Source: DASXRC01 sp036506495
GTDB taxonomy: Bacteria > Actinomycetota > Actinomycetes > Mycobacteriales > Micromonosporaceae
Direction of reading: 5' to 3'
NCBI GenBank assembly: GCA_036506495.1
Contig: DASXRQ010000011.1
Span: 1 to 64,000, forward strand
Length of the DNA: 64,000 bases
Shown piece after piece: positions 18,501 through 26,658 of the stretch; positions within the stretch are counted from its first letter, which is position 1; every line of letters begins with the position of its first letter. The notes beneath the pieces are model-generated. The model did not search any database and was not told the DNA's origin. It saw nothing but the letters and a program-made list of their open reading frames with translations. The position numbers were made by a program, and so were the translations under genes.

Positions 18501-19084
18501 CGCGCGAGCACGTGCGCCGGGACGATCACCGGCGTGTCCTCGTAGAGCACCCCCTCCGGAAACCGCAGACCGTGCTCGTCCCAGAACTGGCGCCGGAAGA
18601 CCTTGTTCCACGCGGTGCGGTCGCTGAGCAGCTCCCGCCGCTCGGTCACATGCGTCCGCAGCGTCGTCTCGGCGAAGACTCCGCGGTGCATCGGCGACGG
18701 ACGCAACCCGCGCGAATTGAGGCGGTACACCTCACCCGTGGAGAAGTCCGAGCCGGTCTGCTCGAGCGAGGAGACGAGCAGCTCGAGGGCGTACCCGGGA
18801 AGTGTGTCGTCGCTGTCGACGAACATCAGGTAACCACCGGTCGCGTGCGCCACTCCCGTGTTTCGCGCGGCGCCGAGGCCCTTGTTCGGCTGGGTCACGA
18901 GCTGGAACCGCCGGTCCTGCGCGGCGAAGTCGGCGGCGATCTGGGCGCTGTCGTCGGTCGACCCGTCGTCGACCATGATGACCTCAATGTCGCGGAAGCC
19001 CTGGTTCGCGACCGAAGTCAGGCATTCGTGCAGATATGGCCCGACGTTGTAGGCAGGCACCACGACACTCAGCACAGAACCCAT
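15584..19084 (-). CDS. GT2 glycosyltransferase / TagF-like CDP-glycerol glycerophosphotransferase fusion
   Basis: 1166-residue bifunctional wall-polymer synthase. Residues 1-230 are a GT-A family 2 glycosyltransferase (VLSVVVPAYNVGPYLHE, DDGSTDDS, VDSDDTLPGY). Residues about 370-800 are beta-rich repeated modules of unknown role. From about 811 to the end is a CDP-glycerol glycerophosphotransferase domain with WHGTPLKRI near 898, RAHPNVVDEV and TDYSSVMFDFANTGRPMLFF, the motifs carrying the two catalytic histidines. It should attach sugar and polyol-phosphate units to a teichoic-acid-like chain at the cytoplasmic membrane face. ATG 19082-19084 follows GAGGGAATCGG. Far longer than Bacillus TagF. 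Confidence 0.88.
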   Translation of the reverse strand: MGSVLSVVVPAYNVGPYLHECLTSVANQGFRDIEVIMVDDGSTDDSAQIAADFAAQDRRFQLVTQPNKGLGAARNTGVAHATGGYLMFVDSDDTLPGYALELLVSSLEQTGSDFSTGEVYRLNSRGLRPSPMHRGVFAETTLRTHVTERRELLSDRTAWNKVFRRQFWDEHGLRFPEGVLYEDTPVIVPAHVLARSVDVLSVPIYYWREREGPDRSITQRREELQNFVDRFNGVDSVSRLLAEHKQTKVKLWYDTSALRGDLMLYMRVLPDVDEEYQHTFMDRCNEFLDRAALGAVEALHTSTRLQWHLVRERMLPDLLTMILALRMGPTPIVRRGLRRYHELPFLDAGRPELPRELYRAGVPTPRTKLHKVSWVGDKLHVRGHAFIQGAKVPRPWSAVRMLWVGQESDGRVIPVLGTPRRCPDATADSNLEHCTYDWSGFDAAIDVRALRGKDGTWADGVWSVSAGVVARGQKSRGPLRAGDEAGRLSLVPRYVEDDVRITPHLSAWKLQIRVERVVARALASRFTEDAIEIEGDLPGALAPSSGSVRLSRAPGVTWRSYPARVDGRRFAVTVPLSDLRAALAPVRTAIVGEVGDRWFVEFVANNDPAQTRAVVVDESFVEARLTDGDRDLHVQRTVDGGLEVSALPAGPAITGARWVNGEEFELRGDVPPTFTGDVEVVLRLRGAREERAFAASVADRRWSVRVNPVAVPTYAGTVHLRTGTWDVLARPAGGGPQANVELPMAGGAPDDVPLTVVDAHREISLERTHLERLAVRVRPDLDVDERGTFGQARLRDRRYPAMLRQPLRDAVLFNSFTGRQYSDSPRAIHEELVARGTPVEHLWVVRDGQVALPETASLVRLSGTDWYDAFATCRYIVTNQHLPEWFRRRDGQVVVQTWHGTPLKRIAHDINDVRFADPTYLERLDHEVPNWSLLLSPNRFSTPILRSAFGFDGEILESGYPRNDVLCRDTSKVAKEVRERLGLPADKKIVLYAPTWRDDEYYGPGRYKISLQLDVERAEQLLGDDHIVLVRAHPNVVDEVPQAGGGFVWDVSTYPDIADLLAAADILVTDYSSVMFDFANTGRPMLFFTYDLEHYRDRLRGFYVDFEAEAPGPLLATSDEVIAAIRDIDAVVDRYRDAYRVFAARACDLDDGHATARVVDRMLELG

Positions 19085-19183
19085 CCGATTCCCTCGGTCC
19101 TTTCTTCCACTCCGTGCCGTGCCGCGACGGCCTTGCTCCCGGCGCGTACCGGCCATCTGAGGATATCTGGCGGTGTTCAGCGG

Positions 19184-21355
19184 TTATTGTTGGTCGCTGC
19201 GGAACACCCGATTCACGACGCGTTCGGCGGCGTGCCCATCCTCGAGCGCGCAGAACCGCGCACGGAACTGGCCGCGGGCCTTGGCTGCCGCGTCGTCGGC
19301 GTACGCCCGCGTGGCGAACAGGTTGACCAGTGTGGGCACGTCCCGCGCGACCGCACCGGGCGGCTCGGACATCAGGTCGAACGTGACGCCGCGTACGCTC
19401 CGGTACGCCTCCCAGTCCGGCGCGAAGATCACGATCGGCCGGTCCAGCACGGCATAGTCGAACATCGCCGACGAGTAGTCGGTGATCAGGACATCGGACG
19501 CCAGATAGATGTCCTCAACCCGCGGCTGCCTGGAGACGTCGATCACTCGACCCTCGGACGTGGCCACGTCCGCCCAGGCCCGTACGCGGAAGTAGTGCGC
19601 CCGCACGAGCAGGACGTGATCGTCGGGGAGCTGATCGGCGAACTCCTCGACGTCGAGCACCGGCGGCTCGCCATCCTCCCAGTCTCGGTAGGTCGGCGCG
19701 TATAGCACCGCGGTCTGCCCCGGCGCGAGGCCCAGGCGGTTCCGGGCCGCGGCGACGTCCGCCTCGGTCGCCGTCGCGAGCGGGTCGTTGCGGGGGTAGC
19801 CGACCTCGAGGGTCTCGTATCGGCAGGGGAACGCACGTGCCCAGACCTCCGTGCTGAACGGGTTCGCGCTGATGCTGACGTCCCAGCGGTCCGCGCGCCG
19901 GAGCTGCGCGAACAGGTCGGTGCCGCCGATTCCCGCCGGATGCTTGAGTTGGTCGAGACCCATCGATTTCAGCGGCGTCCCGTGGTGGGTCATCACGTGG
20001 ATCGAGCCCGACCGCTTGACCACCCAATTCGGCCAGTTCACGTTGTTGACGAGCCAGCGGGCACGCGCGAGCGCCCGGTAGTAGCGCGGCGAGCCCTCGA
20101 CCACGTACGTCACGCCGTCCGGCATCGACGCCGCCCGGCCACGCGTGACGACCCACACCCCGCGCACCGAGGGGACCAACTCGCGAGCGCATTCGTAGAT
20201 CGCCGCCGGGTTGCACGCGTACCCGCGGTACCAGTACGCCGCGTACAACGCGAGCGAGTCGTCCATGGGCAGCAGCAGCTGCAGGCGGTAGTAGCCACGG
20301 AACGCGGCGGTGCGCGCGCGTCGAGCCGTGCGGGCGGCCGCGCGGCGCGCGCGTCCGGCCATGGTGCGGGCGGCGCGCAGGCCGCGGAAGGCCAGGCGCG
20401 TCGTCTCGAACGTGCGGTAGCGGCCGCGGGCGAGCAGCCGTTGCTTGACGCCGTCCGGCCCGGGCGACACCGGGTAGCCACCCGCGGGCAGGTATCGCCG
20501 ATAGTCCTGGGCGGCCTCCGCGAAAAACCGGCCGCGCGACCCGTAGTGCACCCGCTCGGGGTTGCCGAGGACCGTCAGGTAATGCCAGATCATCCGTCGG
20601 AACAGCAACGGACGCAGCCCGCCGAGGTCGAGCCCCCACTCGTCCACGAGCGCGAAGGCCCGCCGCCAGTGGGGAAAGATCTCGAAATGGCGGTCGCCGA
20701 CGGTTCTCGTGATCGCCCCGACGCGGCGCTGCCGGTAGTACACGCAGACCCTCGGCAGCACGGCGATGCGACCGGCCGCGGCGAGCAGGGGGTAGGTGAA
20801 CGACACGTCCTCGTACCAGCCCGACTCGAAGCGGAACGCGAACCGGGTGAGCAACTCGCGGCGTACCACCTTGTTCCACGCCACGTGCAGGATGTCGATC
20901 GCTGCCGGCCATTCGCGGAGCGTGAACACGTCCGGCGCAGCGGCGAGCAGCGGTATGGAGGAGCTCGGTTCCAGCCGGCCGTCCCACCGCGCGCGCATGT
21001 GGTCGAAGATCAACACGTCCGCGTCGGTCGCCGCCAGGCGCCGGGCGACGGCCGCCAGCGTTCCGCGCGCGAGCCAGTCGTCGCTGTCGACGAACCAGAC
21101 GTACTCGCCCGTGGCGCGGTCGAGGCCCGCGTTGCGCGCCCGCCCAAGCCCGACGTTGTCCGGCACCGAGACGACGGTCAGGCGCGGATCACGCGCAGCG
21201 TACTCGGCGAGGATCTCACCGCTGTGATCCGGCGAGCGGTCGTCGACCGCGATCACCTCGACGTCGGTGAACGACTGACCGAGTATCGAATCGAGCGACT
21301 CCCTCAGATAACCCTCGACCCGGTAAACCGGCAGCACGATGCTGAGGAGTGTCAC
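19184..21355 (-). CDS. GT2 glycosyltransferase / TagF-like glycerophosphotransferase fusion (second)
   Basis: 723 residues. An N-terminal GT2 domain (LSIVLPVYRVEGYLRESLDS, DDRSPDHSGE, FVDSDDWLARG) is followed by a basic, arginine/alanine-rich linker (about 320-360). The C-terminal TagF-like domain carries HHGTPLKSMG near residue 455, LVRAHYFRVRA and ITDYSSAMFDYAVLDRPIV. It lacks the long beta-module insert of the neighbouring 1166-residue enzyme, so the two are not recent duplicates. Start GTG 21353-21355 overlaps the upstream stop as GTGA, meaning coupled translation with the CDP-alcohol transferase. Likely extends or decorates the same polymer. Confidence 0.88.
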   Translation of the reverse strand: MTLLSIVLPVYRVEGYLRESLDSILGQSFTDVEVIAVDDRSPDHSGEILAEYAARDPRLTVVSVPDNVGLGRARNAGLDRATGEYVWFVDSDDWLARGTLAAVARRLAATDADVLIFDHMRARWDGRLEPSSSIPLLAAAPDVFTLREWPAAIDILHVAWNKVVRRELLTRFAFRFESGWYEDVSFTYPLLAAAGRIAVLPRVCVYYRQRRVGAITRTVGDRHFEIFPHWRRAFALVDEWGLDLGGLRPLLFRRMIWHYLTVLGNPERVHYGSRGRFFAEAAQDYRRYLPAGGYPVSPGPDGVKQRLLARGRYRTFETTRLAFRGLRAARTMAGRARRAAARTARRARTAAFRGYYRLQLLLPMDDSLALYAAYWYRGYACNPAAIYECARELVPSVRGVWVVTRGRAASMPDGVTYVVEGSPRYYRALARARWLVNNVNWPNWVVKRSGSIHVMTHHGTPLKSMGLDQLKHPAGIGGTDLFAQLRRADRWDVSISANPFSTEVWARAFPCRYETLEVGYPRNDPLATATEADVAAARNRLGLAPGQTAVLYAPTYRDWEDGEPPVLDVEEFADQLPDDHVLLVRAHYFRVRAWADVATSEGRVIDVSRQPRVEDIYLASDVLITDYSSAMFDYAVLDRPIVIFAPDWEAYRSVRGVTFDLMSEPPGAVARDVPTLVNLFATRAYADDAAAKARGQFRARFCALEDGHAAERVVNRVFRSDQQ

Positions 21356-23520
21356 CGATCCGGCCCCTCGGGCCCGCGGCCGCGCGCGGGGGCGAGCCCG
21401 CCGGCCGACGGGACCACGGTGGTCGGCACCGCCGGCGCCTCCGGTCGGCGGAGCCAGGTCAGGCCCGCGTTGGCGGCCAGCACGACCAGAACATATCCGG
21501 CAAGCAGCAGCATTCCCGCGCCGGCCCAGCCCAATGCCGCGCAGGCGAGCAGCGCCGCGACGCGTCCGTCCCAGCCGAGCGTCCACCGGCGCAGCGCCGG
21601 CGGCCCGATCCCCTTCTCCATCCGCGCGGTGAGGTCGTAGAAGTGCAGGGCGAGGGCGAACAGCAGTGCGAAGACGTATGGCGGGGGCACGCCGAACGCG
21701 ATTCCCAACCCGATCGCGCTCAGGAATTCCACCGCACGCAGCGCCGCTGGAGCGAGCCAGTCGAGGGCGCCGTCGTGCGGGGCGTGCGCGGGCAGGCCGG
21801 CGAGGACCGCGCCCACGGCCACGCCGGCAAGCCACCAGCGAGCGTCGGCGTCGCCCGCGGTCGCCGCCGCGATCACCAACCCGACCGCCGCCAGCACAGC
21901 GGCGCCCGCGAACTTCACGGGCCCCCAGCGCACCCCGGCGGCGCCGAGCAGTCGCTGCACCAGCGGGCCGTCGTCCCGCACGACCGGCAGGTCGACCCGG
22001 GCCATCAGCGGCACGCGCATCGCGCGCGAGCGCAACGAGCGCAACACGAGGGTGTACGCCGCGGCGAAGCTCGCCCAGGTGAGCGCGGCCAGGAGGGCAA
22101 CGCGCCCATTGGACACCGCGGCGGTCACCGCGATCAGTGCCCACCGCTCGCCGATCGGGAAGACCACGATGCGTTTGAGCCAGTACGCCAGGGAGCCGGT
22201 GTTGTGCTGCACCCGGTTGGAGATCCGGCCGAGTCGGTCGCCGAGTCCCGCCCGCGGGGCCGGTCCCCCGTCACGGGTGCGCTGGCGCGGAATCGCCGCC
22301 AGACCCGTGCGGAAACCGGATACCGCGGCCGCCGACGTACGCCGAGCGGCAGCCGCTCGGCGGTCCACCGCCTCGTCGTGCAGGGCTCCGTACCACGTGT
22401 CCGTCATGTGCCGGACCGTCTGCAGCGCGATCGCGGCCACCGCCAGCACCCAGGCACCGTGCAGTCCGGACCGGACCGCGCCGGCCGCCAGTCCCGCGTA
22501 GACGAGGTACTCCTTCGTCCGGTCCGCCATCGTGTCCAGCCAGCCGCCGAACGCGCTGAACCGTCGCGTGTACCTCGCCAACTGGCCGTCGACGCAGTCG
22601 AGCACGAAGTCGAGGTAGAGCAGCACGCCGCCGAGCACCAGCGCCGGGCGCGAGCCGACCACGAATGCCGCCGAGGCGACCAGCGCGAGCAGCAGCGAGA
22701 TCATGGTTACCGCGGTGGGAGACAGCCCGACCCGCGCTGCCCACCGGGCGAGATACGGCGACCAGGAGCTGACGGCGTAGGTGGCGAAGAAGTCGTCCTT
22801 CTCCTTGACCGCCAGCCTCAGCAGCACCGCGTCCTCGTCGATCGCCGCGGCGGCGGCCCGGCCGGCGGCCAGCCCGGCGACGTCGGTGACGCGGTCGGCG
22901 TACAGCAGCCGGACCCGGCTGACGCTCATGCCGACGCCGGCGGCGGCGAGCTCGGCCAGCAGGAGCTCGGTGGCGTCGCGGTCGTGGCCGCGCGCCACAC
23001 GCTCCGCGGCGCGGTCCGCCGCGGCCGCGAGTGCCCCGAGATCGCTCGGCACGATCCGGAGCGCCCCGAGGAACGGCACGCCGCCGTCCGCTCTCGGGAT
23101 CACCGCGACCAGGCGGATCCGCTCGGCCCGGACACCCAGCGACCCGCCGGCGTACGACCGGTCCGCGGCCACGAGCGCGCAGCTGCGCCCGGTCGGCTCG
23201 GCGGCGAGCGAGGCCAGCACGCTGTCGTTGGCCACGAGGTTGCCGGCGCAGAGCAGCAGTGGCTCGCTCGCCTCGACCGCGAGGCGCGCCGTGAACCGCA
23301 GGTCGTCGGCGAGGTCAACGGTCTCGACCACGGTCAGCCCGGCCGCGCGAAGGGCATCGGCTCGATCCGGTCGCGCGAGCGCCCAGACCCGCTCGGCGCC
23401 AGCGGCGTACAACTGATCGGCCAGCGCGACGGCGGGATCCCGACCGAGATCGGCTCGGTCGGTGGGGCCGACGTCGGCGGTGCGCGGAGCGTCGGCGGTG
23501 AACAGCACCGCCGCGGTCAC
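21352..23520 (-). CDS. CDP-alcohol phosphatidyltransferase with nucleotidyltransferase-like N-terminus (DUF5941-type)
   Basis: 722-residue membrane enzyme. Residues 1-240 resemble a nucleotidyltransferase fold (TAAVLFTADAPR, then ALADQLYAAGAERVWAL) but the usual GxGTR-like loop is not recognisable. Near 305-340 is the CDP-alcohol transferase signature: DCVDGQLARYTRRF, then GGWLDTMAD, giving the DG..AR..G...D...D pattern. Several membrane helices follow, with a second hydrophobic block at 550-700. The layout recalls archaeal inositol-phosphate cytidylyltransferase/synthase fusions. It probably makes a phospho-alcohol lipid or precursor for the TagF enzymes downstream. GTG 23518-23520 is chosen because the protein fold begins there. 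Confidence 0.8.
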   Translation of the reverse strand: MTAAVLFTADAPRTADVGPTDRADLGRDPAVALADQLYAAGAERVWALARPDRADALRAAGLTVVETVDLADDLRFTARLAVEASEPLLLCAGNLVANDSVLASLAAEPTGRSCALVAADRSYAGGSLGVRAERIRLVAVIPRADGGVPFLGALRIVPSDLGALAAAADRAAERVARGHDRDATELLLAELAAAGVGMSVSRVRLLYADRVTDVAGLAAGRAAAAAIDEDAVLLRLAVKEKDDFFATYAVSSWSPYLARWAARVGLSPTAVTMISLLLALVASAAFVVGSRPALVLGGVLLYLDFVLDCVDGQLARYTRRFSAFGGWLDTMADRTKEYLVYAGLAAGAVRSGLHGAWVLAVAAIALQTVRHMTDTWYGALHDEAVDRRAAAARRTSAAAVSGFRTGLAAIPRQRTRDGGPAPRAGLGDRLGRISNRVQHNTGSLAYWLKRIVVFPIGERWALIAVTAAVSNGRVALLAALTWASFAAAYTLVLRSLRSRAMRVPLMARVDLPVVRDDGPLVQRLLGAAGVRWGPVKFAGAAVLAAVGLVIAAATAGDADARWWLAGVAVGAVLAGLPAHAPHDGALDWLAPAALRAVEFLSAIGLGIAFGVPPPYVFALLFALALHFYDLTARMEKGIGPPALRRWTLGWDGRVAALLACAALGWAGAGMLLLAGYVLVVLAANAGLTWLRRPEAPAVPTTVVPSAGGLAPARGRGPEGPDR

Positions 23521-23588
23521 GTGTGGACCAGCCCCATGATCCGGCTGGCGGTGCCGTGACCTCCCACCGCCTCGCAACTCAGCGTCAC
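23517..23588 (-). CDS. 23-codon leader ORF coupled to the CDP-alcohol transferase gene
   Basis: Short frame starting at GTG 23586-23588 behind the strong SD TAGGAGGCGGC and ending in TGA that overlaps the GTG start of the CDP-alcohol transferase (CACGTGACC). The main gene itself has no good SD, so translation of this peptide may deliver ribosomes to it. The peptide (VTLSCEAVGGHGTASRIMGLVHT split here as first 10 VTLSCEAVGG) has no recognised relatives. It could alternatively be the tail of a deleted gene. Speculative but well supported by SD position. Confidence 0.4.
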   Translation of the reverse strand: MTLSCEAVGGHGTASRIMGLVHT

Positions 23589-23875
23589 CGCCGCCTCCTA
23601 CGTTCGCCATCGGCACGCCAGCGCTGGCGGCCACTCGCCTGCTCACGGGCACACGCCGCAGCCGACGGGCATGGTTAGCGGCTGACGCCGGATACGTTAG
23701 CAGCCGGGCGTCGTCGACCGTCAACCGCCGGTTTGGCCGCTAGATGTCCGTTCGGCAGACGGGCGTAATCCGCCGTTCGTCCGCGTGGCCGGAGGCGGGC
23801 GTAACCCGGCTAGCGTCGAAGGTGGCGCCCTCGGCGATCGCCCAGGGCGCAGTCGACACGGAGGGAGTGAGCACG
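23589..23875. other. Divergent intergenic region before PspC
   Basis: About 290 bases between the minus-strand glycopolymer operon and the plus-strand pspC gene. No further coding frame is convincing. It must hold the promoters of both units. No clear hairpin or repeat was seen. Confidence 0.4.
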
Positions 23876-24073
23876 ATGGCCTCGACACCAGGTCGCCTCG
23901 TCCGACCGCGCGACAACCGGTGGATCGCCGGCGTCTGTGCCGGCCTGGCCCGCCGCTTCGGCGTCTCGGTGGGTCTCGTCCGGCTGCTGTTCGTGCTGTC
24001 CTGCCTGCTGCCCGGGCCCCAGGTCGTGATCTACATCGCGCTGTGGATCATCATGCCGAACGAGGACCTCTGA
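23876..24073 (+). CDS. PspC-domain membrane protein
   Basis: 65-residue protein consisting of a single PspC domain: RPRDNRWIAGVCAGLARRF followed by one transmembrane helix, LLFVLSCLLPGPQVVIYIAL, and the typical end WIIMPNED. PspC proteins act in membrane-stress responses. The ATG at 23876 is chosen because GGAGGGAGTGAG lies just upstream; the frame is open further back but without SD. The gene ends at the double-palindrome repeat at 24074. Confidence 0.92.
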   Translation: MASTPGRLVRPRDNRWIAGVCAGLARRFGVSVGLVRLLFVLSCLLPGPQVVIYIALWIIMPNEDL

Positions 24074-24139
24074 TCCCAACTTCGTCGAAGTCGGGGTGTT
24101 AGCGGCCGACGACGGCCCAACTTCGACGAAGTTGTGGGA
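24074..24139. repeat. Double-palindrome dispersed repeat, copy 1
   Basis: Arms CAACTTCGTCGAAGT (24077-24091) and ACTTCGACGAAGTTG (24120-24134) are perfect reverse complements separated by 28 bases; flanking TCCC/GGGA extends the stem with a small bulge. Each arm is itself almost palindromic around TTCG[AT]CGAA, and the spacer has its own GGCC...GGCC stem. A second copy with the same 28-base spacer length lies at 41015-41082. It sits between convergent genes and can serve as a bidirectional terminator. Confidence 0.8.
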
Positions 24140-24147
24140 CAAGTGGA

Positions 24148-24954
24148 TCAAGCGGCGACGAACGTCACCGTGACCGTCGTGTACCCCAGTGACCGGAGCA
24201 GACCCTCGAGCATCTTGCGGGTGTTCTCCTCCGCACGCTGGTTCAACCCGCTGTCGCGGGCGGCCGCCTCGATGCGGTCCTGGGCGAGCTTGTAGGTCTC
24301 CTGCTGCCGGTTGGGGTTACCGCTGAACACCTCGCCGAGCCGGTTCAACAGCCCTCGCTGCTCGGCGAACACGTAGCTACGGTCGAGGTCGAGCCGGGCG
24401 TCCGTCAGCTGCGGCGCGGGCAGCCTGACCTCCACCGACTTGCCGTCGGCGGAGACCACAATCGCGCCCTCGGAGATCGTGGAGAAATCGACGTACGACT
24501 CGACGGTGCCCGCCGCGACGAACAGCGTGCGGTCGTTCAGCAGGAAGTCGGGCACGTACTTGCGGTTCTTCTGGAGGTCGATGACGATCTCGAAGTTGCC
24601 CTCGGCCGCGGTGAACCGGCTCAGATCCCGAATCGACTTGAGCAGCGGCGGCTGGCTGCGGTCGGTCTGCTGCTGAGCGAAGGGGTTACGGAAATCCGGC
24701 CACAGGCCGATCGCCCGGGTGCCGAGCACGAGCACCGCGATCAGCCCGACGATCGCGGCCAGCCAGACGAGCGAGCGCCCGAACCGCCGGCCGCCGTCAC
24801 CCCCGCCCTCGACCTGCTCGACCGGCTCGGTCTCGTCGGTCCTGGGCTGCTGCGCGGTGGCGCGACCGCGCGGGTACTCCGGAAACTCCCGCGTGGTGTC
24901 GTTGACATCCCCGGAGGTGGTCACGGTTATGACGGTACGGCTGGTGTGCGACAT
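24148..24954 (-). CDS. DUF4230 membrane protein
   Basis: 268 residues: a polar N-terminal tail (about 75 residues), one transmembrane helix (LVWLAAIVGLIAVLVLGTRA) and an extracytoplasmic DUF4230 domain. The domain shows SRFTAAEGNFEIVIDLQKN, LFVAAGTVESYVDFSTIS and the closing YTTVTVTFVAA. The family is common in both Gram-positive and Gram-negative bacteria with no assigned role. Start ATG 24952-24954 has no clear SD; GTG 24922-24924 is an alternative. Confidence 0.82.
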   Translation of the reverse strand: MSHTSRTVITVTTSGDVNDTTREFPEYPRGRATAQQPRTDETEPVEQVEGGGDGGRRFGRSLVWLAAIVGLIAVLVLGTRAIGLWPDFRNPFAQQQTDRSQPPLLKSIRDLSRFTAAEGNFEIVIDLQKNRKYVPDFLLNDRTLFVAAGTVESYVDFSTISEGAIVVSADGKSVEVRLPAPQLTDARLDLDRSYVFAEQRGLLNRLGEVFSGNPNRQQETYKLAQDRIEAAARDSGLNQRAEENTRKMLEGLLRSLGYTTVTVTFVAA

Positions 24955-24993
24955 CCGCGAGCGGAGCGGGACGCAACGGCACACAACCGCAGG

Positions 24994-26163
24994 TCAAGCG
25001 AATGCCGAGAGTCCCGTCAGCGATTCGCCGATCACGAGTTGGTGAATCTCCGACGTGCCCTCATAGGTCAGCACGCTCTCCAGGTTGTTGGCGTGCCGCA
25101 TCACCGGGTACTCGCCGCTGATGCCGTTCGCACCGAGAATGGTGCGGCACTGCCGGGCGATCGCCAGCGCCTCCCGGACGTTGTTGAGCTTTCCGACGCT
25201 GACCTGTTCCGGGCGCAGCCCACCGACGTCCGCGCGGCGGCCCAGGTGCAGCGCGAGCAGGTACCCCTTCTGCAGCTCCACCGCCATGTCGGCGAGCTTT
25301 GCCTGGGTCAGCTGGAACGCGGCGACCGGCCGGCCGAACTGCTCGCGCGTCCTGGCGTACTCGATCGCCGTGTGCAGACAATCGCGGGCGGCGCCGAGCG
25401 CGCCCCACACAATTCCGTACCGCGCCTCGGTCAGGCAGGACAGCGGCGCGCTCAGCCCGGCCGCGTCGGGCAGCCGTGCATCCGCGGGCAACCGCACGTC
25501 GTCGAGGACGATCTCGCCGGTCGACGACGCGCGCAGCGACATCTTGTGCTTGATCTCGCGGGCGGTGACACCCTGTGTCTCCATCGGCACCACGAACCCG
25601 GCGATACCGTCCTCGGTCCGGGCCCAGACCACGCCGAGGTCCGCCACCGGCGCGTTGGTGATCCACATCTTGCCACCGCGCAGCACCCACCCGTCGCCGT
25701 CGCGCTCGGCCCGGGTCTTCATCGCGGCCGGGTCCGAACCGTGGTCGGGTTCGGTGAGCCCGAAGCAGCCGATGAGTTCGCCGGTCGCCATGCCGGGCAG
25801 CCAATGCGCCTTCTGCTCCTCCGAGCCGAACCGCCAGATGGCGTACATGGCCAGCGACCCCTGCACGGAGACGAGCGAGCGCACGCCGGAGTCGGCCGCC
25901 TCAAGCTCCAGGCAGGCCAGGCCGTACTCGACCGCCGACGCCCCCGGGCAGCCGTACCCCGTCAGGTGCATCCCGAGCAGGCCCAGCTTGCCGAAGTCGG
26001 CGGCCAACAGGCGCACCGGCACCGTTCCCCGCTCGTACCAGTCGGCGACGTGCGGCCGTACCTTCTCGTCCACGACCTGGCGCACGACGGCGCGGATCTG
26101 CTTCTCCTCGTCGCTCAGCAGCGCATCGAGATCGAGAAGGTCGAGCGGGTGGACGGCGGCCAT
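24994..26163 (-). CDS. gcdH: Glutaryl-CoA dehydrogenase-type acyl-CoA dehydrogenase
   Basis: 389-residue flavoenzyme. The sequence follows glutaryl-CoA dehydrogenase closely: RSLVSVQGSLAMYAIWRFGS contains the arginine that binds the distal carboxylate, GCFGLTEPDHGSDPAAMKTR is the FAD/substrate loop, and LTYEGTSEIHQL carries the catalytic glutamate. The reaction would be oxidative decarboxylation of glutaryl-CoA to crotonyl-CoA in lysine/tryptophan catabolism, with electrons passed to ETF. No other pathway gene is nearby, so a related short-chain substrate cannot be excluded. Start ATG 26161-26163. Confidence 0.85.
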   Translation of the reverse strand: MAAVHPLDLLDLDALLSDEEKQIRAVVRQVVDEKVRPHVADWYERGTVPVRLLAADFGKLGLLGMHLTGYGCPGASAVEYGLACLELEAADSGVRSLVSVQGSLAMYAIWRFGSEEQKAHWLPGMATGELIGCFGLTEPDHGSDPAAMKTRAERDGDGWVLRGGKMWITNAPVADLGVVWARTEDGIAGFVVPMETQGVTAREIKHKMSLRASSTGEIVLDDVRLPADARLPDAAGLSAPLSCLTEARYGIVWGALGAARDCLHTAIEYARTREQFGRPVAAFQLTQAKLADMAVELQKGYLLALHLGRRADVGGLRPEQVSVGKLNNVREALAIARQCRTILGANGISGEYPVMRHANNLESVLTYEGTSEIHQLVIGESLTGLSAFA

Positions 26164-26187
26164 GGCCAGGACTCTAGCCAGCGCGGG

Positions 26188-26484
26188 TCAGGTCGCCAGC
26201 ACCAGCACCCGGGCGTGAATCTGGTTGCGCTGCTGCAGCGCGGCCCGCAGCGCCCGATGCAGGCCATCCTCGAGGTAGAGGCCACCGTTCCACTGGACGA
26301 CGTGCGGGAAGAGGTCACCGTAGAACGTGGAGTCCTCGGCGAGCAGCTTGTCCAGCGCGAGCTCACGCTTCGTCGTGATGAGCTGGTCAAGACGAACCGG
26401 CCGCGGTGGGATCTCCGCCCACTGCTTGAGCGTGAGGCCGTGCTCCGGGTACGGGCGGCCGTCCCGGACCGCTTTGAAGATCAC
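26188..26484 (-). CDS. Conserved small actinobacterial protein, ParB-N-like
   Basis: 98 residues. The sequence IFKAVRDGRPYPEHGLT, VRLDQLITTKRELALDKLL, VVQWNGGLYLEDGLHRALRA recalls the ParB/Srx N-terminal fold, in which the conserved D-G-x-HR motif binds nucleotide; DGLHRAL is the equivalent here. I know of no experimentally defined function. Start GTG 26482-26484 is chosen because GGGAGGGGAG lies nine bases before; the ATG at 26505 overlaps that SD. It is 24 bases upstream of the acyl-CoA dehydrogenase gene and may share its transcript. Confidence 0.65.
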   Translation of the reverse strand: MIFKAVRDGRPYPEHGLTLKQWAEIPPRPVRLDQLITTKRELALDKLLAEDSTFYGDLFPHVVQWNGGLYLEDGLHRALRAALQQRNQIHARVLVLAT

Positions 26485-26658
26485 GACGGCACGCTCCCCT
26501 CCCATGTCGTCGCGGCATGACCGGTGCCAGCCTAGCGACCGCCGGCGAGGGGGCGATTGTCACCCGATGTCAGCTCGCCCGCACCCGCCGCTCATGCCAG
26601 CCATTCGATCGGCTGGCGGCCCGAGTTAACCTCCGCGAAGGCCGACCGGGATTCAGGT

